From assembly GCF_030695035.1 (NCBI RefSeq), contig NZ_JAUYTT010000012.1, positions 62,001-126,000 on the forward strand: 64,000 bases of DNA, given 5' to 3'. The position numbers were made by a program, and so were the translations under genes. The first letter of the stretch is position 1; each line of letters begins with the position of its first letter. Below are positions 48,669 through 57,084 of the stretch, in pieces. Below the pieces are notes generated by a model. That model ran no database searches. It saw only the letters and a list, made by a program, of their open reading frames with translations, and had not been told where the DNA came from. This DNA is from Frigidibacter sp. (GTDB lineage Bacteria > Pseudomonadota > Alphaproteobacteria > Rhodobacterales > Rhodobacteraceae).

Positions 48669-48680
48669 CAAAGCGCTTTG
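48669..48680. promoter_or_regulatory. LacI-type operator 1 (aglE side)
   Basis: CAAAGCGCTTTG is a perfect 12-base palindrome with a central CG, the classic LacI/GalR half-site pattern, in the context GCCAAAGCGCTTTGATAT. It lies 54 bases upstream of the aglE start. An identical core recurs at 48836, 167 bases away. AglR is the likely ligand. Confidence 0.85.
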
Positions 48681-48835
48681 ATATTGGCGGAAGATCACCC
48701 GGATTGGGCGAGTTGTCAACGCCCCGCCGCACAAGCGCCGGACTGACAATAATCCCCGTGCAGGTGCAGAAAAAAATCGTCCTCTGCGGGGAATTGACGC
48801 GGGGAGATGCTGGCCTTAGGCTCCACCTTCATTGC

Positions 48836-48847
48836 CAAAGCGCTTTG
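48836..48847. promoter_or_regulatory. LacI-type operator 2 (aglR side)
   Basis: The same perfect CAAAGCGCTTTG core, here extended to CCAAAGCGCTTTGG, ends 9 bases before the aglR start codon. A repressor bound here would cover the aglR translation start region, giving autoregulation; binding to both copies could loop the intervening 167 bases. Confidence 0.85.
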
Positions 48848-48856
48848 GATATCCGC

Positions 48857-49915
48857 ATGAACCTCAAGGAACTGTCACAGATCCTCGGCCTGTCACAGAC
48901 CACGGTCAGCCGGGCGCTGAATGGCTATCCGGAGGTGGGCGAGGCCACGCGCAAACGGGTGCAGGAGGCCGCGGTGCTGCACCATTACCGCCCCAGCACC
49001 CGCGCCAAGGGGCTGGCGACCGGACGGGCGATGGCGATTGGTCATGTGATCCCCGTCTCCACCCGCCATGAGATCGTGAACCCGGTCTTTGCCGATTTCA
49101 TCGCCGGCGCGGGCGAGACCTATGCCGCCAAGGGCTATGACATGATCCTGTCGGTGGTCGATGACGACCGCGAGGCGCGGACCTATCGCGACATCGCCGC
49201 CAAGCGCAATGTGGACGGGATCATCGTCCACGGGCCGGAGCTGAACGATCCGCGCGTCGCACTGCTGACGGAACTGGGGCTGCCCTTCGTGGTGCATGGC
49301 CGCGCCAGCGGGGTCGCCCTGCCCTATTCCTGGCTCGACGTGAACAACACCCGCGCCTTCCGCCGGGCGACGGACTTCCTGCTCGACCTCGGGCATCGGC
49401 GCATCGCGCTGGTCAACGGGCTGGAAGAGATGGATTTCGCCGCCCGACGCCGCCGGGGCTATGAGGCGGCACTGGTGGCGCGCGGGGTGGCCCCCGATCC
49501 GGCGCTGATGCGCTCGTCGGAGATGACCGAGAATTACGGGCATGTGGCGGCGGCAGAGATGCTGCGCCTGCCCGACCCGCCCACGGCTTTCCTGACCGCG
49601 TCGATGATCTCGGCGCTTGGGGTGCGCCGCGCGATCGAGGATGCCGGGCTGAAGATGGGGCGCGACGTGTCGATCGTGACCCATGACGATGACCTTGGCT
49701 ATCTGCGCAACGGCGACGGGGCCGACCCGATCTTCACCGCCACCCGTTCCTCGGTGCGCGAGGCGGGGCGGCTGGCGGCGGCGATGCTGCTGGAGTTGGT
49801 GGTGGACCCCGAACGCACCCCGCGCAGCCGGTTGATGGAGGCGACGCTGGTGGTGGGCCAGTCCACCGGCCCCGCGCCGCAGCAGGCGCAGGCCGCACTT
49901 TCCCAAAGGAGATGA
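48857..49915 (+). CDS. aglR: LacI-family repressor of the alpha-glucoside genes
   Basis: 352 residues. The N-terminal helix-turn-helix with hinge is MNLKELSQILGLSQTTVSRALNGYPEVGEATRKRV, followed by a periplasmic-binding-like effector domain (from about 62). Start at 48857 fixed by the position of the DNA-binding helix. It is divergent from aglE, and two perfect operators lie in between. bgl follows 3 bases after the stop, so regulator, beta-glucosidase and glucokinase are one operon. Assignment to agl control is by position and operator. Confidence 0.9.
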   Translation: MNLKELSQILGLSQTTVSRALNGYPEVGEATRKRVQEAAVLHHYRPSTRAKGLATGRAMAIGHVIPVSTRHEIVNPVFADFIAGAGETYAAKGYDMILSVVDDDREARTYRDIAAKRNVDGIIVHGPELNDPRVALLTELGLPFVVHGRASGVALPYSWLDVNNTRAFRRATDFLLDLGHRRIALVNGLEEMDFAARRRRGYEAALVARGVAPDPALMRSSEMTENYGHVAAAEMLRLPDPPTAFLTASMISALGVRRAIEDAGLKMGRDVSIVTHDDDLGYLRNGDGADPIFTATRSSVREAGRLAAAMLLELVVDPERTPRSRLMEATLVVGQSTGPAPQQAQAALSQRR

Positions 49916-49918
49916 CCC

Positions 49919-51247
49919 ATGCGCTTCCGTAGAGGCGACTTCCCCGAAGGCTTTGTCTTCGGCACCGCCACCTCGGCCTATCAGATCGAGGGCTCGGCGC
50001 TTGGCGGCGCCGGGCCGTGCCATTGGGATACCTTCGCCGCGACGCCGGGCAACGTGATCCGGGCCGAGGATGGGGCCCGCGCCTGCGAGCATGTCCACCG
50101 CTGGCCCGAAGATCTGGATCTGGTGCGCGATGGCAATTTCGACGCCTACCGCTTCTCGGTCAACTGGGCGCGGGTGCTGCCCGAGGGGCGCGGCGCGGTG
50201 AATGCCGAGGGGATCGATTACTACGACCGGCTGGTGGACGGGATGCTGGAGCGGGGGTTGCAGCCTTGGCTGACGCTGTATCACTGGGACATGCCGTCCG
50301 ATCTGGCGATGCGCGGCGGCTGGACCAACCCGGATGTGGCAGGCTGGTTCACCGACTATGCGCGGCTTGTGATGGGGCGCTTGGGGGACCGCGTGACCGC
50401 CACGGCTACGATCAACGAACCCTGGTGCGTGGCCTGGCTCTCGCACTTCCTCGGCATCCACGCGCCCGGGCTGCGCGACATCCGCGCCGCCGCCCATGCA
50501 ATGCACCATGTGCTGCTAGCGCATGGCACGGCGCTGCAGGCGCTGCGGGCCGACGGGCACCGGGATCTGGGGATCGTGCTGAACATGGAGGTCTGCGCGC
50601 CCGCGAGTGACGCGCCCGAGGATCACGCGGCCGCCGCAAGGCAGGATGCCATCTTCAACCGCTGGTTCCTTGAGGCGATCACGCAAGGCACCTACCCCCC
50701 CGAGGCGCTGGAGGGGCTGGAGCCGCATCTGCCGCGCGGCTGGCAGGGCGACATGGCGCAGATCGCGCAGCCGCTGGACTGGCTGGGGGTGAATTACTAC
50801 ACACGCCGCTTTCATCAGGCGGTCCCCGGCCAGCCCTGGCCCTCGTCGCGCGAGGTGCCCGGGACAGGGCCGCTGACCGGCTCGGGCTGGGAGATCTACC
50901 CGGACGGGCTGGAGCAGTTCCTGCGCCGCACCGGCGCGGCGGTGGGTGACCTGCCTATCCATGTGACCGAAACCGGCATGGCCTGGCCCGACCAGATCGT
51001 GAATGGCGCCGTGGGCGATGCCGAACGCATCGCCTTCATGGACGCGCATCTGGCTGCGGCGGGACGGGCGCGAGAGGCCGGCGTGAACCTCAAGGGCTTC
51101 TTCTGCTGGTCGCTGCTGGACAATTACGAATGGGCCGATGGCTATGACAAACGCTTCGGCCTCGTGCATGTCGACTTCGAAACCCTGTCACGCCGGCCCA
51201 AGGCATCCTATCTTGCCCTTGCAGATGCCCTGACCCGGAGACCCTGA
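49919..51247 (+). CDS. Beta-glucosidase, GH1
   Basis: 442 residues; hydrolysis of beta-glucosides in the cytoplasm (no signal peptide). FPEGFVFGTATSAYQIEG is the GH1 signature; the acid/base is Glu167 in TINEPW, and the nucleophile Glu351 sits in VTETGMAWPD, where most family members have TENG. GFFCWSLLDNYEWADGYDKRFGLVHVDF is typical. The length fits GH1. Preceded by AAAGGAG and 3 bases after aglR; the stop overlaps the glk start (ATGA). Confidence 0.93.
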   Translation: MRFRRGDFPEGFVFGTATSAYQIEGSALGGAGPCHWDTFAATPGNVIRAEDGARACEHVHRWPEDLDLVRDGNFDAYRFSVNWARVLPEGRGAVNAEGIDYYDRLVDGMLERGLQPWLTLYHWDMPSDLAMRGGWTNPDVAGWFTDYARLVMGRLGDRVTATATINEPWCVAWLSHFLGIHAPGLRDIRAAAHAMHHVLLAHGTALQALRADGHRDLGIVLNMEVCAPASDAPEDHAAAARQDAIFNRWFLEAITQGTYPPEALEGLEPHLPRGWQGDMAQIAQPLDWLGVNYYTRRFHQAVPGQPWPSSREVPGTGPLTGSGWEIYPDGLEQFLRRTGAAVGDLPIHVTETGMAWPDQIVNGAVGDAERIAFMDAHLAAAGRAREAGVNLKGFFCWSLLDNYEWADGYDKRFGLVHVDFETLSRRPKASYLALADALTRRP

Positions 51248-52227
51248 TGACCGATGCCCCGCTTTGCCTTGTTGCCGATGTCGGTGGCACCAATACCCGC
51301 GTCGCGCTGGCAAGCGCCGGGCGGATCGTGCCGGGTTCGGTGCGCCGCTACACCAATACCGGCTTTGCGGGGCTGGATGCGGTGCTGGCTCAGTTTCGCG
51401 CCGATGCGGATTGCGCCGTGCCCGCGGGCGCCTGCGTGGCCGTGGCGGGGCCGGTCAGGGGCGGCGTCGGCCGGCTGACCAATCTCGACTGGGCGATGGA
51501 CGGGGCGGGGCTGGCCGCGGCGACGGGGGCGCGCACGGTGGCGGTGCTGAACGACCTGCAGGCGCAGGGCCATGCGCTTGGCCATCTGGCACCGGGGGCG
51601 CACCGGACGATCATTTCGGCGGTGGCTGAGGCCGGCGGCTCGCAGCTGGTGATCGGCGTCGGCACCGGCTTCAACGCCGCCCCGGTGCATGAGGGGCCGG
51701 GCGGGCGCGTGGTGGTGCCCTCGGAATGCGGGCATGTCACCTTGCCGGTGCGCAATGACGCCGATCTGCGGCTGTCGCGATTCGTGGCGCGGGAGCATGG
51801 CTTTCCCGGCGTGGAAGAGGTGCTGTCGGGCCGGGGCATCGCCCATATCGACGCTTGGCTGGCAGGGGAGTCTGGAGAGACCGGCACCCGTGATTCGGCC
51901 AGCGTGCTTGCCGCACTGGAAGCGGGCGAGGACCGGGCCCGGCAGACCGTGGCCACGGCGGTGCAGATGCTGGGCGCCGTGGCGGGCGATCTGGCGCTGA
52001 TCCACCTGCCTTTCGGCGGCGTGCATCTGATCGGCGGCATGGCCCGCGCGCTGGTGCCCTGGCTGGACGAGTTTGGTTTTGCAGCGGCCTTTCGGGACAA
52101 GGGCCGCTTTGCCCCGCTGATGGCCGATTTCCCGGTCTCGGTGATCGAAGATGACTTCGCCGCGCTGACCGGCTGCGCCCGCTATCTGGCGCACCGGATG
52201 GGCAATGTGACGACACCGGAAAACTGA
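51247..52227 (+). CDS. glk: Glucokinase
   Basis: 326 residues; ATP-dependent phosphorylation of glucose released by the alpha- and beta-glucosidases of this locus. LVADVGGTNTRVALA is the phosphate-binding motif, NDLQAQGHALG holds the catalytic Asp, and VIGVGTGFNAAPV and PSECGHVTL are typical Glk stretches. The gene is translation-coupled to the beta-glucosidase gene (ATGA overlap) and ends the aglR-bgl-glk unit. Confidence 0.93.
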   Translation: MTDAPLCLVADVGGTNTRVALASAGRIVPGSVRRYTNTGFAGLDAVLAQFRADADCAVPAGACVAVAGPVRGGVGRLTNLDWAMDGAGLAAATGARTVAVLNDLQAQGHALGHLAPGAHRTIISAVAEAGGSQLVIGVGTGFNAAPVHEGPGGRVVVPSECGHVTLPVRNDADLRLSRFVAREHGFPGVEEVLSGRGIAHIDAWLAGESGETGTRDSASVLAALEAGEDRARQTVATAVQMLGAVAGDLALIHLPFGGVHLIGGMARALVPWLDEFGFAAAFRDKGRFAPLMADFPVSVIEDDFAALTGCARYLAHRMGNVTTPEN

Positions 52228-52265
52228 GCCAGACGTCAAACCTATCTTAACCCGGCGCACTTAAG

Positions 52266-52301
52266 CCTTGTCTCACCCGAACGGACGGAAGGGGGACAAG
52301 G
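52266..52301. promoter_or_regulatory. Interrupted inverted repeat between glk and the chemotaxis operon
   Basis: CCTTGTC (52266-52272) and GACAAGG (52295-52301) form perfect 7-base arms around 22 bases. They lie in the 111-base gap between glk and the first chemotaxis gene. It may be a glk transcript end or part of the control region of the che operon; nothing in the sequence decides. Confidence 0.35.
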
Positions 52302-52338
52302 TGAACGCTACGACCGACCATATTGCAGGGCTGGCGCA

Positions 52339-52617
52339 ATGACCGCGCCGCTCTCGCTTGCGCCGCGGCTCGATCTGCCGGCGGCCAGTCCCCTGTCCGA
52401 GGCGATCCGGGCCCGAATGGGGCAGGCGCTGGACCTCGACGCCGGCAATGTCGCCCATCTGGGCGGCCTGTGCCTGCAGGTACTGCTCGCCGCCGCCGCA
52501 AGCTGGCGCGCCGCAGGGCAACCGCTGCGCATCACCCCACGATCACAGGCTTTCGAGGATGCGGTGGCGATGTTCGGGCTGGCGCCTTCCCAGCTCGAAT
52601 CGGAGGGCGGGGCATGA
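52339..52617 (+). CDS. STAS-domain protein, first gene of the che operon
   Basis: 92 residues with a single STAS-like fold: a short N-terminal strand (LDLPAASPLSEAIRARMGQALDLDAG), NVAHLGGLCLQVLLAAAASWRAAGQPL as the central strand-turn-helix, and a final helix (SQAFEDAVAMFGL). At the turn, where anti-anti-sigma factors have a phosphorylatable Ser/Thr (D-S-x-G), this protein has Gly-Gly. Such STAS proteins at the head of che operons are known but of unclear role. It overlaps cheY by 4 bases. Confidence 0.75.
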   Translation: MTAPLSLAPRLDLPAASPLSEAIRARMGQALDLDAGNVAHLGGLCLQVLLAAAASWRAAGQPLRITPRSQAFEDAVAMFGLAPSQLESEGGA

Positions 52618-52979
52618 GCCTGACCATCCTGGCCGTCGATGACAGCCGCACCATCCGTGACATGCTGAAACTGGCGCTGACCGAGGCCGGATTCACGCTG
52701 CACCTTGCCGAAGACGGGGTGCACGGGCTGGAAGTGCTGGAGGGGATCGCGCCCGACGCGATCATCTCTGACATCAACATGCCACGGCTCGACGGCTTTG
52801 GCTTCATCGAGGCGGTGCGGGGCCAGGACCGGCACCGCGGCACCCCGATTCTGGTGCTGACGACGGAAAGCGCGCCGGAGCTGAAGGCGCGGGCCCGCGC
52901 GGCTGGCGCCACCGGCTGGATCGTCAAGCCCTTCGATCCGCCCAAGCTGGTCAAGGCACTGCAGATGGTCGCTGGGTAA
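52614..52979 (+). CDS. cheY: Chemotaxis response regulator CheY (first copy)
   Basis: 121 residues, a lone receiver domain: acidic pair in LAVDDSRTI, phospho-acceptor Asp53 in IISDINMPRLDG, Thr83/84, and Lys105 in IVKPFDP. Phosphorylated by CheA, it should bind the flagellar switch or act as phosphate sink. ATGA overlap with the STAS gene; cheA starts 15 bases after its stop. Confidence 0.93.
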   Translation: MSLTILAVDDSRTIRDMLKLALTEAGFTLHLAEDGVHGLEVLEGIAPDAIISDINMPRLDGFGFIEAVRGQDRHRGTPILVLTTESAPELKARARAAGATGWIVKPFDPPKLVKALQMVAG

Positions 52980-52994
52980 AAGGGGCAGATTCGC

Positions 52995-55358
52995 ATGACA
53001 CATGACCCGATGGCAGAGATTCGCGCCTCGTTTTTTGTCGAGTGCGAGGAGCTTCTTGAAAGCCTGCAAGATGCGCTGTCGGTGATGGCGGACCATCTGG
53101 AAGGTGACGGCACGCAGGATACCGAAACGATCAACGTGGTGTTCCGCGCCGTCCATTCGATCAAGGGCGGTGCCGGGGCCTTCGGGCTGACGGCGCTGGT
53201 TTCTTTCGCGCATCGCTTCGAAACGGTGATGGATGAGCTGCGCTGCGGCCGGCTGGTCGTGGACCATGAGGCGATGAAACTGTTCTTCCAGGCCGCCGAC
53301 ATGCTGGCCGATCATGTGCGCCTTGCCCGCGACGACGCCAGCGGCTCGCCGCCCGGCTCCGAAACGCTGCTGATCGCCGTCGAGGGGCTGATGGGCGACC
53401 GGGCCCCCGAAGCCGAGGAGGAAGAGGTCGAGTTCGCACCGATGGGCCTGAGCTTCGACCTGGCGCTGCCGGATCTGGGCGGGCCGCTGGACGATGACGG
53501 GCCGGGTCCCGCCGAACCAGACCCCGCCGACTCAGACTCGGTCGAATCGGACTTGGGCGAATCGGACTTGGGCGAATCGGGCTTGGGTGGCCAGCGCTGG
53601 ACGGTGCGCCTGCGCCCGCTTGACGCGCTCTATGCCTCGGGGAACGAGCCCTTCCACCTGCTGCGGGCGCTGGCCGAGCTGGGCAGCGCCAGCATCACCT
53701 GCGAGCGCGCGGCGCTGCCCGACTTCGATGCGCTGATGGCCGAGACCTCGTATCTCAGCTGGACGGTGCAACTGACCGGCGAGATCGAGGAAAGCGACAT
53801 CCGCGCCGTGTTCGACTTTGTCGAGGACGTGGCCGAAATCACGGTCACCAAAACGCCGGAGCTGGCCGAGGACCCGCGCCTCTGCCAGCCCGAGGTTGCG
53901 CTGGCACCAGCCGCGCCGCCAACCCCGTCCGCCGCCGACCCGGTGCCCGAGCCTACGCACACCGCCAAGGTCCTTGCCATCGCCCCGGTTGCGCCGGCTC
54001 TCCCGGTCCTGCCCGCCATCGGCCAGGCTGTCGACCTGCCCCCGGAGCATCCCCTGCCCCCCCCGTCACAAGCTGCGGCGCCCACACCGCAGGCCGTCAT
54101 CCCTGCGGTGCAAGCCGCGGCCGCCCAAGCCGCGGCCCCGGCCGAAGCGGTCGCCGCCACGGTGCGCGTCGATCTCGACCGCATCGACCGGCTGGTAAAC
54201 CTGGTGGGCGAGCTGGTCATCAATCAGGCGATGCTGGCGCAAAGCGTGACCGAGGCCGGATTGCCGGCGAACTCGGCGGTGATGAACGGGCTCGAAGCCT
54301 TCATGATGCTGACCCGCGACATCCAGGACAGCGTGATGATGATCCGCGCCCAGCCGGTCAAGCCGCTGTTCCAGCGTATGGCCCGGATCGTGCGCGAAGC
54401 CTCGGCCGCAGTCGGCAAGGAGGTGCGGCTGCGCAGCGAGGGCGAGGGCACCGAAGTGGACAAGACGGTGATCGAACGCCTCGCCGACCCGCTGACACAT
54501 ATGATCCGCAACGCCGTCGATCACGGGCTCGAAACCCCCGACCGCCGACGAGAGGCCGGCAAGCCCGAGGAGGGCGTGGTCACCCTCTCGGCCCAGCACC
54601 GGTCGGGCCGGGTGGTTATCGAGGTCGCGGATGACGGCGCCGGGATCGACAGGCCCCGGGTCCGGGACATCGCCATCCGCAAGGGGCTGGTCGCACCGGA
54701 CGCAGTACTGTCCGACGCCGAGATCGACAATCTTCTGTTCTTGCCCGGATTCTCCACTGCCACCCAGATCTCGGCCCTCTCCGGGCGCGGGGTGGGCATG
54801 GATGTAGTGAAACAGGCGATCGGCGCCCTCGGCGGGCGCATCGCCATCACGTCAGAGCGGGGGCGCGGCACAAGGTTCTCGATCAGCTTGCCGCTGACGC
54901 TGGCGGTGCTCGACGGAATGGTGGTGCGCGTCGCCGGCGAGACACTGGTGATCCCGCTCTCCTCCATCGTCGAAACGGCAACCCTCTCGGCAGATGACAT
55001 CCGCTCGCTTGGCCCCGAAACCAGCGTGATCCATATCCGCGGCGGCTTTGTCCCGCTGTTCGACCTTGGCGCCGAGCTTGGGTATCGCGGCCCCAAGGCC
55101 AGCTACGAAGGCGGCATCGTGCTACTGACCGCACAAGAAGATGGCAGCCGCGCCGCCCTGGTCGTGGACGAGATCCTTGAGCAGCGCCAGGTCGTCATCA
55201 AGGGGCTGCAGCACAGCTACGGGAACATCCCCGGGGTGGCCGCGGCCACCATCCTCGGCGACGGCCAGATCGCGCTGATCCTCGACCCGGGCGACCTCGT
55301 CGAAAATGCGACCGGCCGCACCCGCTCTGCCGACACATTCTTGGCCCTTGCAGGATGA
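52995..55358 (+). CDS. cheA: Chemotaxis histidine kinase CheA
   Basis: 787 residues. P1 (Hpt) with His54 in FRAVHSIKGGAGAFG; an acidic linker with a threefold repeat (about 184-198); a P2-like domain (about 200-290); a long Pro/Ala-rich linker (about 300-390); dimerisation domain at VRVDLDRIDRLVNLVGELVINQAML; ATP-binding domain with NAVDHGLE, VADDGAGIDR and GRGVGMDVV; and C-terminal CheW-like domain (LAVLDGMVVRV onward). Autophosphorylates in response to receptors and passes phosphate to CheY and CheB. No chemoreceptor gene is in the window. Confidence 0.95.
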   Translation: MTHDPMAEIRASFFVECEELLESLQDALSVMADHLEGDGTQDTETINVVFRAVHSIKGGAGAFGLTALVSFAHRFETVMDELRCGRLVVDHEAMKLFFQAADMLADHVRLARDDASGSPPGSETLLIAVEGLMGDRAPEAEEEEVEFAPMGLSFDLALPDLGGPLDDDGPGPAEPDPADSDSVESDLGESDLGESGLGGQRWTVRLRPLDALYASGNEPFHLLRALAELGSASITCERAALPDFDALMAETSYLSWTVQLTGEIEESDIRAVFDFVEDVAEITVTKTPELAEDPRLCQPEVALAPAAPPTPSAADPVPEPTHTAKVLAIAPVAPALPVLPAIGQAVDLPPEHPLPPPSQAAAPTPQAVIPAVQAAAAQAAAPAEAVAATVRVDLDRIDRLVNLVGELVINQAMLAQSVTEAGLPANSAVMNGLEAFMMLTRDIQDSVMMIRAQPVKPLFQRMARIVREASAAVGKEVRLRSEGEGTEVDKTVIERLADPLTHMIRNAVDHGLETPDRRREAGKPEEGVVTLSAQHRSGRVVIEVADDGAGIDRPRVRDIAIRKGLVAPDAVLSDAEIDNLLFLPGFSTATQISALSGRGVGMDVVKQAIGALGGRIAITSERGRGTRFSISLPLTLAVLDGMVVRVAGETLVIPLSSIVETATLSADDIRSLGPETSVIHIRGGFVPLFDLGAELGYRGPKASYEGGIVLLTAQEDGSRAALVVDEILEQRQVVIKGLQHSYGNIPGVAAATILGDGQIALILDPGDLVENATGRTRSADTFLALAG
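53543..53587 (+). repeat. Three tandem 15-base repeats in the cheA linker
   Basis: CGAATCGGACTTGGG occurs at 53543-53557 and 53558-53572, and once more with one change at 53573-53587. It encodes ESDLG-ESDLG-ESGLG in the acidic linker after the Hpt domain. In-frame length change by slippage is possible here. Confidence 0.9.
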
Positions 55359-55362
55359 CATC

Positions 55363-55827
55363 ATGATCGAGACCAGATCCCAGTCCAGCGCCGAAGTCGA
55401 ACTGCTGTCCTTCCGCCTCGCCGAACAGGAATACAGCGTCGATATCATGTCGGTGCGCGAAATCCGCGGCTGGACCCGCGCGACGCCCCTTCCGCATTCG
55501 CCGCCCTTCATGCGCGGGGTCATCAACCTGCGCGGCACGGTGCTGCCGGTGATCGACCTTGCCTCGCGGCTGGGAATGCCCCCGGTCGAAGGCGACGCCC
55601 GCAACGTGATCATCGTGGTCCATGCGGGGGGGCAGAGCGTCGGGCTGCTGGTCGATGCGGTGTCGGACATCCTCGCGCTGCCCCGCACCGAGTTGCAGCC
55701 GCCCCCCGAACTCGCCGCCGACCTGGCGCATAGCTTCGTGCAGGCGCTGACCATCGTCGACGGGCGGATGATCCGCGTGCTCGACCTCTCGGCTGTGCTG
55801 CCGACCTACCAGACCGAGGCCGCATGA
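55363..55827 (+). CDS. cheW: Chemotaxis adaptor CheW
   Basis: 154 residues; couples CheA to chemoreceptors. FRLAEQEYSVDIMSVREIRGW and GVINLRGTVLPVIDLASRLGM are the typical CheW strands; LLVDAVSDILAL follows. The ATG at 55363 is 4 bases past the cheA stop; an upstream in-frame start lies within cheA. ATGA overlap with cheR. Confidence 0.93.
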   Translation: MIETRSQSSAEVELLSFRLAEQEYSVDIMSVREIRGWTRATPLPHSPPFMRGVINLRGTVLPVIDLASRLGMPPVEGDARNVIIVVHAGGQSVGLLVDAVSDILALPRTELQPPPELAADLAHSFVQALTIVDGRMIRVLDLSAVLPTYQTEAA

Positions 55828-56684
55828 GCAGCAGCTTTCACCACGCCGGCGGCGCCAGCATGCCCGATCCGGCCCAGATGGCGGCGATTGCCCGCATCGC
55901 CTATTCCGAGGCCGGCATCGTGATCGCGCCCGGCAAGACCAGCATGGTGCAATCCCGGCTGGCCAAACGCCTGCGCGCGCTCGACCTGCCCGATTACGAC
56001 AGTTATCTGGAGTTGGTGGACAGCGAGGCCGGCCAGGAAGAGCGGCGGAGGATGATCTCGGCGCTGACCACCAATGTGTCGCATTTCTTCCGCGAGGCCC
56101 ATCATTTCGACACGCTGCGCAACGAGGTGTTGCCGCCACTGCTGGCGAAGGTCCGGGCCGGGGGACGCGCGCGGCTGTGGTCGGCCGGATGCTCGAACGG
56201 TCAGGAAGCCTGGTCGATGGCGATGACCGTGCTGGACCTGATGCCGGACGCGCCGGAACATGACCTGCGGATCCTTGCGACCGATATCGACCCGCTGGTG
56301 GTCGAGAAGGGCCGAAGCGCGACCTATGACACGCAGATGGTGGCGGGGGTGGACCCGGCGCTGCGCAAACGCTTCTTCGAAGCGGCGGCCGGTCAGCACC
56401 GGCTAATCCCCGCGGCGCAATCGCTGGTCAGCTTTCACGAGTTGAACCTGCACGCGCCCTGGCCGATGCGCGGGCCCTTCGACGCGATCTTTTGCCGCAA
56501 CGTGGTGATCTATTTCGATGCCGAGACGCAGGACAGGCTGTGGCATCGCTTTGCTGAGGTTCTACCGCCGGGGGGCTGGCTGATGGTCGGCCATTCCGAG
56601 CGCGTTCCGGTCGCGCCGGCGTCGCGCTTTGTCACCGCCGGCATCACGACATACCGCCTGCCGCCGGCGGCAGGCAACAAATAG
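55824..56684 (+). CDS. cheR: Chemotaxis receptor methyltransferase CheR
   Basis: 286 residues; transfers methyl groups from S-adenosylmethionine to receptor glutamates. The N-terminal helical domain holds GKTSMVQSRLAKRLRALDL; TTNVSHFFREAHHFDTLRNEVLP and LWSAGCSNGQEAWSMAM form the methyl-donor site; DAIFCRNVVIYFDAETQDRLW is the late conserved motif. The start may be 55824 or the Met at residue 13. Overlaps cheW by 4 bases. Confidence 0.94.
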   Translation: MSSSFHHAGGASMPDPAQMAAIARIAYSEAGIVIAPGKTSMVQSRLAKRLRALDLPDYDSYLELVDSEAGQEERRRMISALTTNVSHFFREAHHFDTLRNEVLPPLLAKVRAGGRARLWSAGCSNGQEAWSMAMTVLDLMPDAPEHDLRILATDIDPLVVEKGRSATYDTQMVAGVDPALRKRFFEAAAGQHRLIPAAQSLVSFHELNLHAPWPMRGPFDAIFCRNVVIYFDAETQDRLWHRFAEVLPPGGWLMVGHSERVPVAPASRFVTAGITTYRLPPAAGNK

Positions 56685-56697
56685 CAAGGGGCAAGGC

Positions 56698-57084
56698 ATG
56701 GCACTCAGGGATCAGCTGCGGATCATGGTGGTGGATGACATGTCCACCAGCCGCGGACTCATCACCCAGGCACTTGATGCGATGGGTATCCGCCAGGTCG
56801 GCTATGCCAGCGACGGTCCGGGCGCACTGGCCGCCATCGAGAAGGCGCCGGTCCATCTGGTGGTGTCGGACTACAACATGCCCGGAATGGACGGGCTGCA
56901 GCTGCTGCAGGCGCTGCGCGGCGATCCGCGCACGAAAGGGGTTGGATTCATCTTGATCACCGGCCGAGCCGACCGCGAGATCATCGAGACCGGGCGCCGG
57001 CTCGGCATGAACAACTTCCTGAAGAAACCCTTTCAGCCGCAAGAGCTGCGCAGCTGCATCGAAGCCGTCGTGGGGCGCCTGTGA
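56698..57084 (+). CDS. cheY: Chemotaxis response regulator CheY (second copy)
   Basis: 128 residues, receiver only: MVVDDMSTSRGLITQAL, phospho-acceptor Asp58 in VVSDYNMPGMDG, Lys in FLKKPFQPQEL. It differs clearly from the first CheY and is likely a second output or phosphate sink. The stop overlaps the GTG start of the next gene, a possible phosphatase, as GTGA, so the two are co-translated. Confidence 0.92.
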   Translation: MALRDQLRIMVVDDMSTSRGLITQALDAMGIRQVGYASDGPGALAAIEKAPVHLVVSDYNMPGMDGLQLLQALRGDPRTKGVGFILITGRADREIIETGRRLGMNNFLKKPFQPQELRSCIEAVVGRL

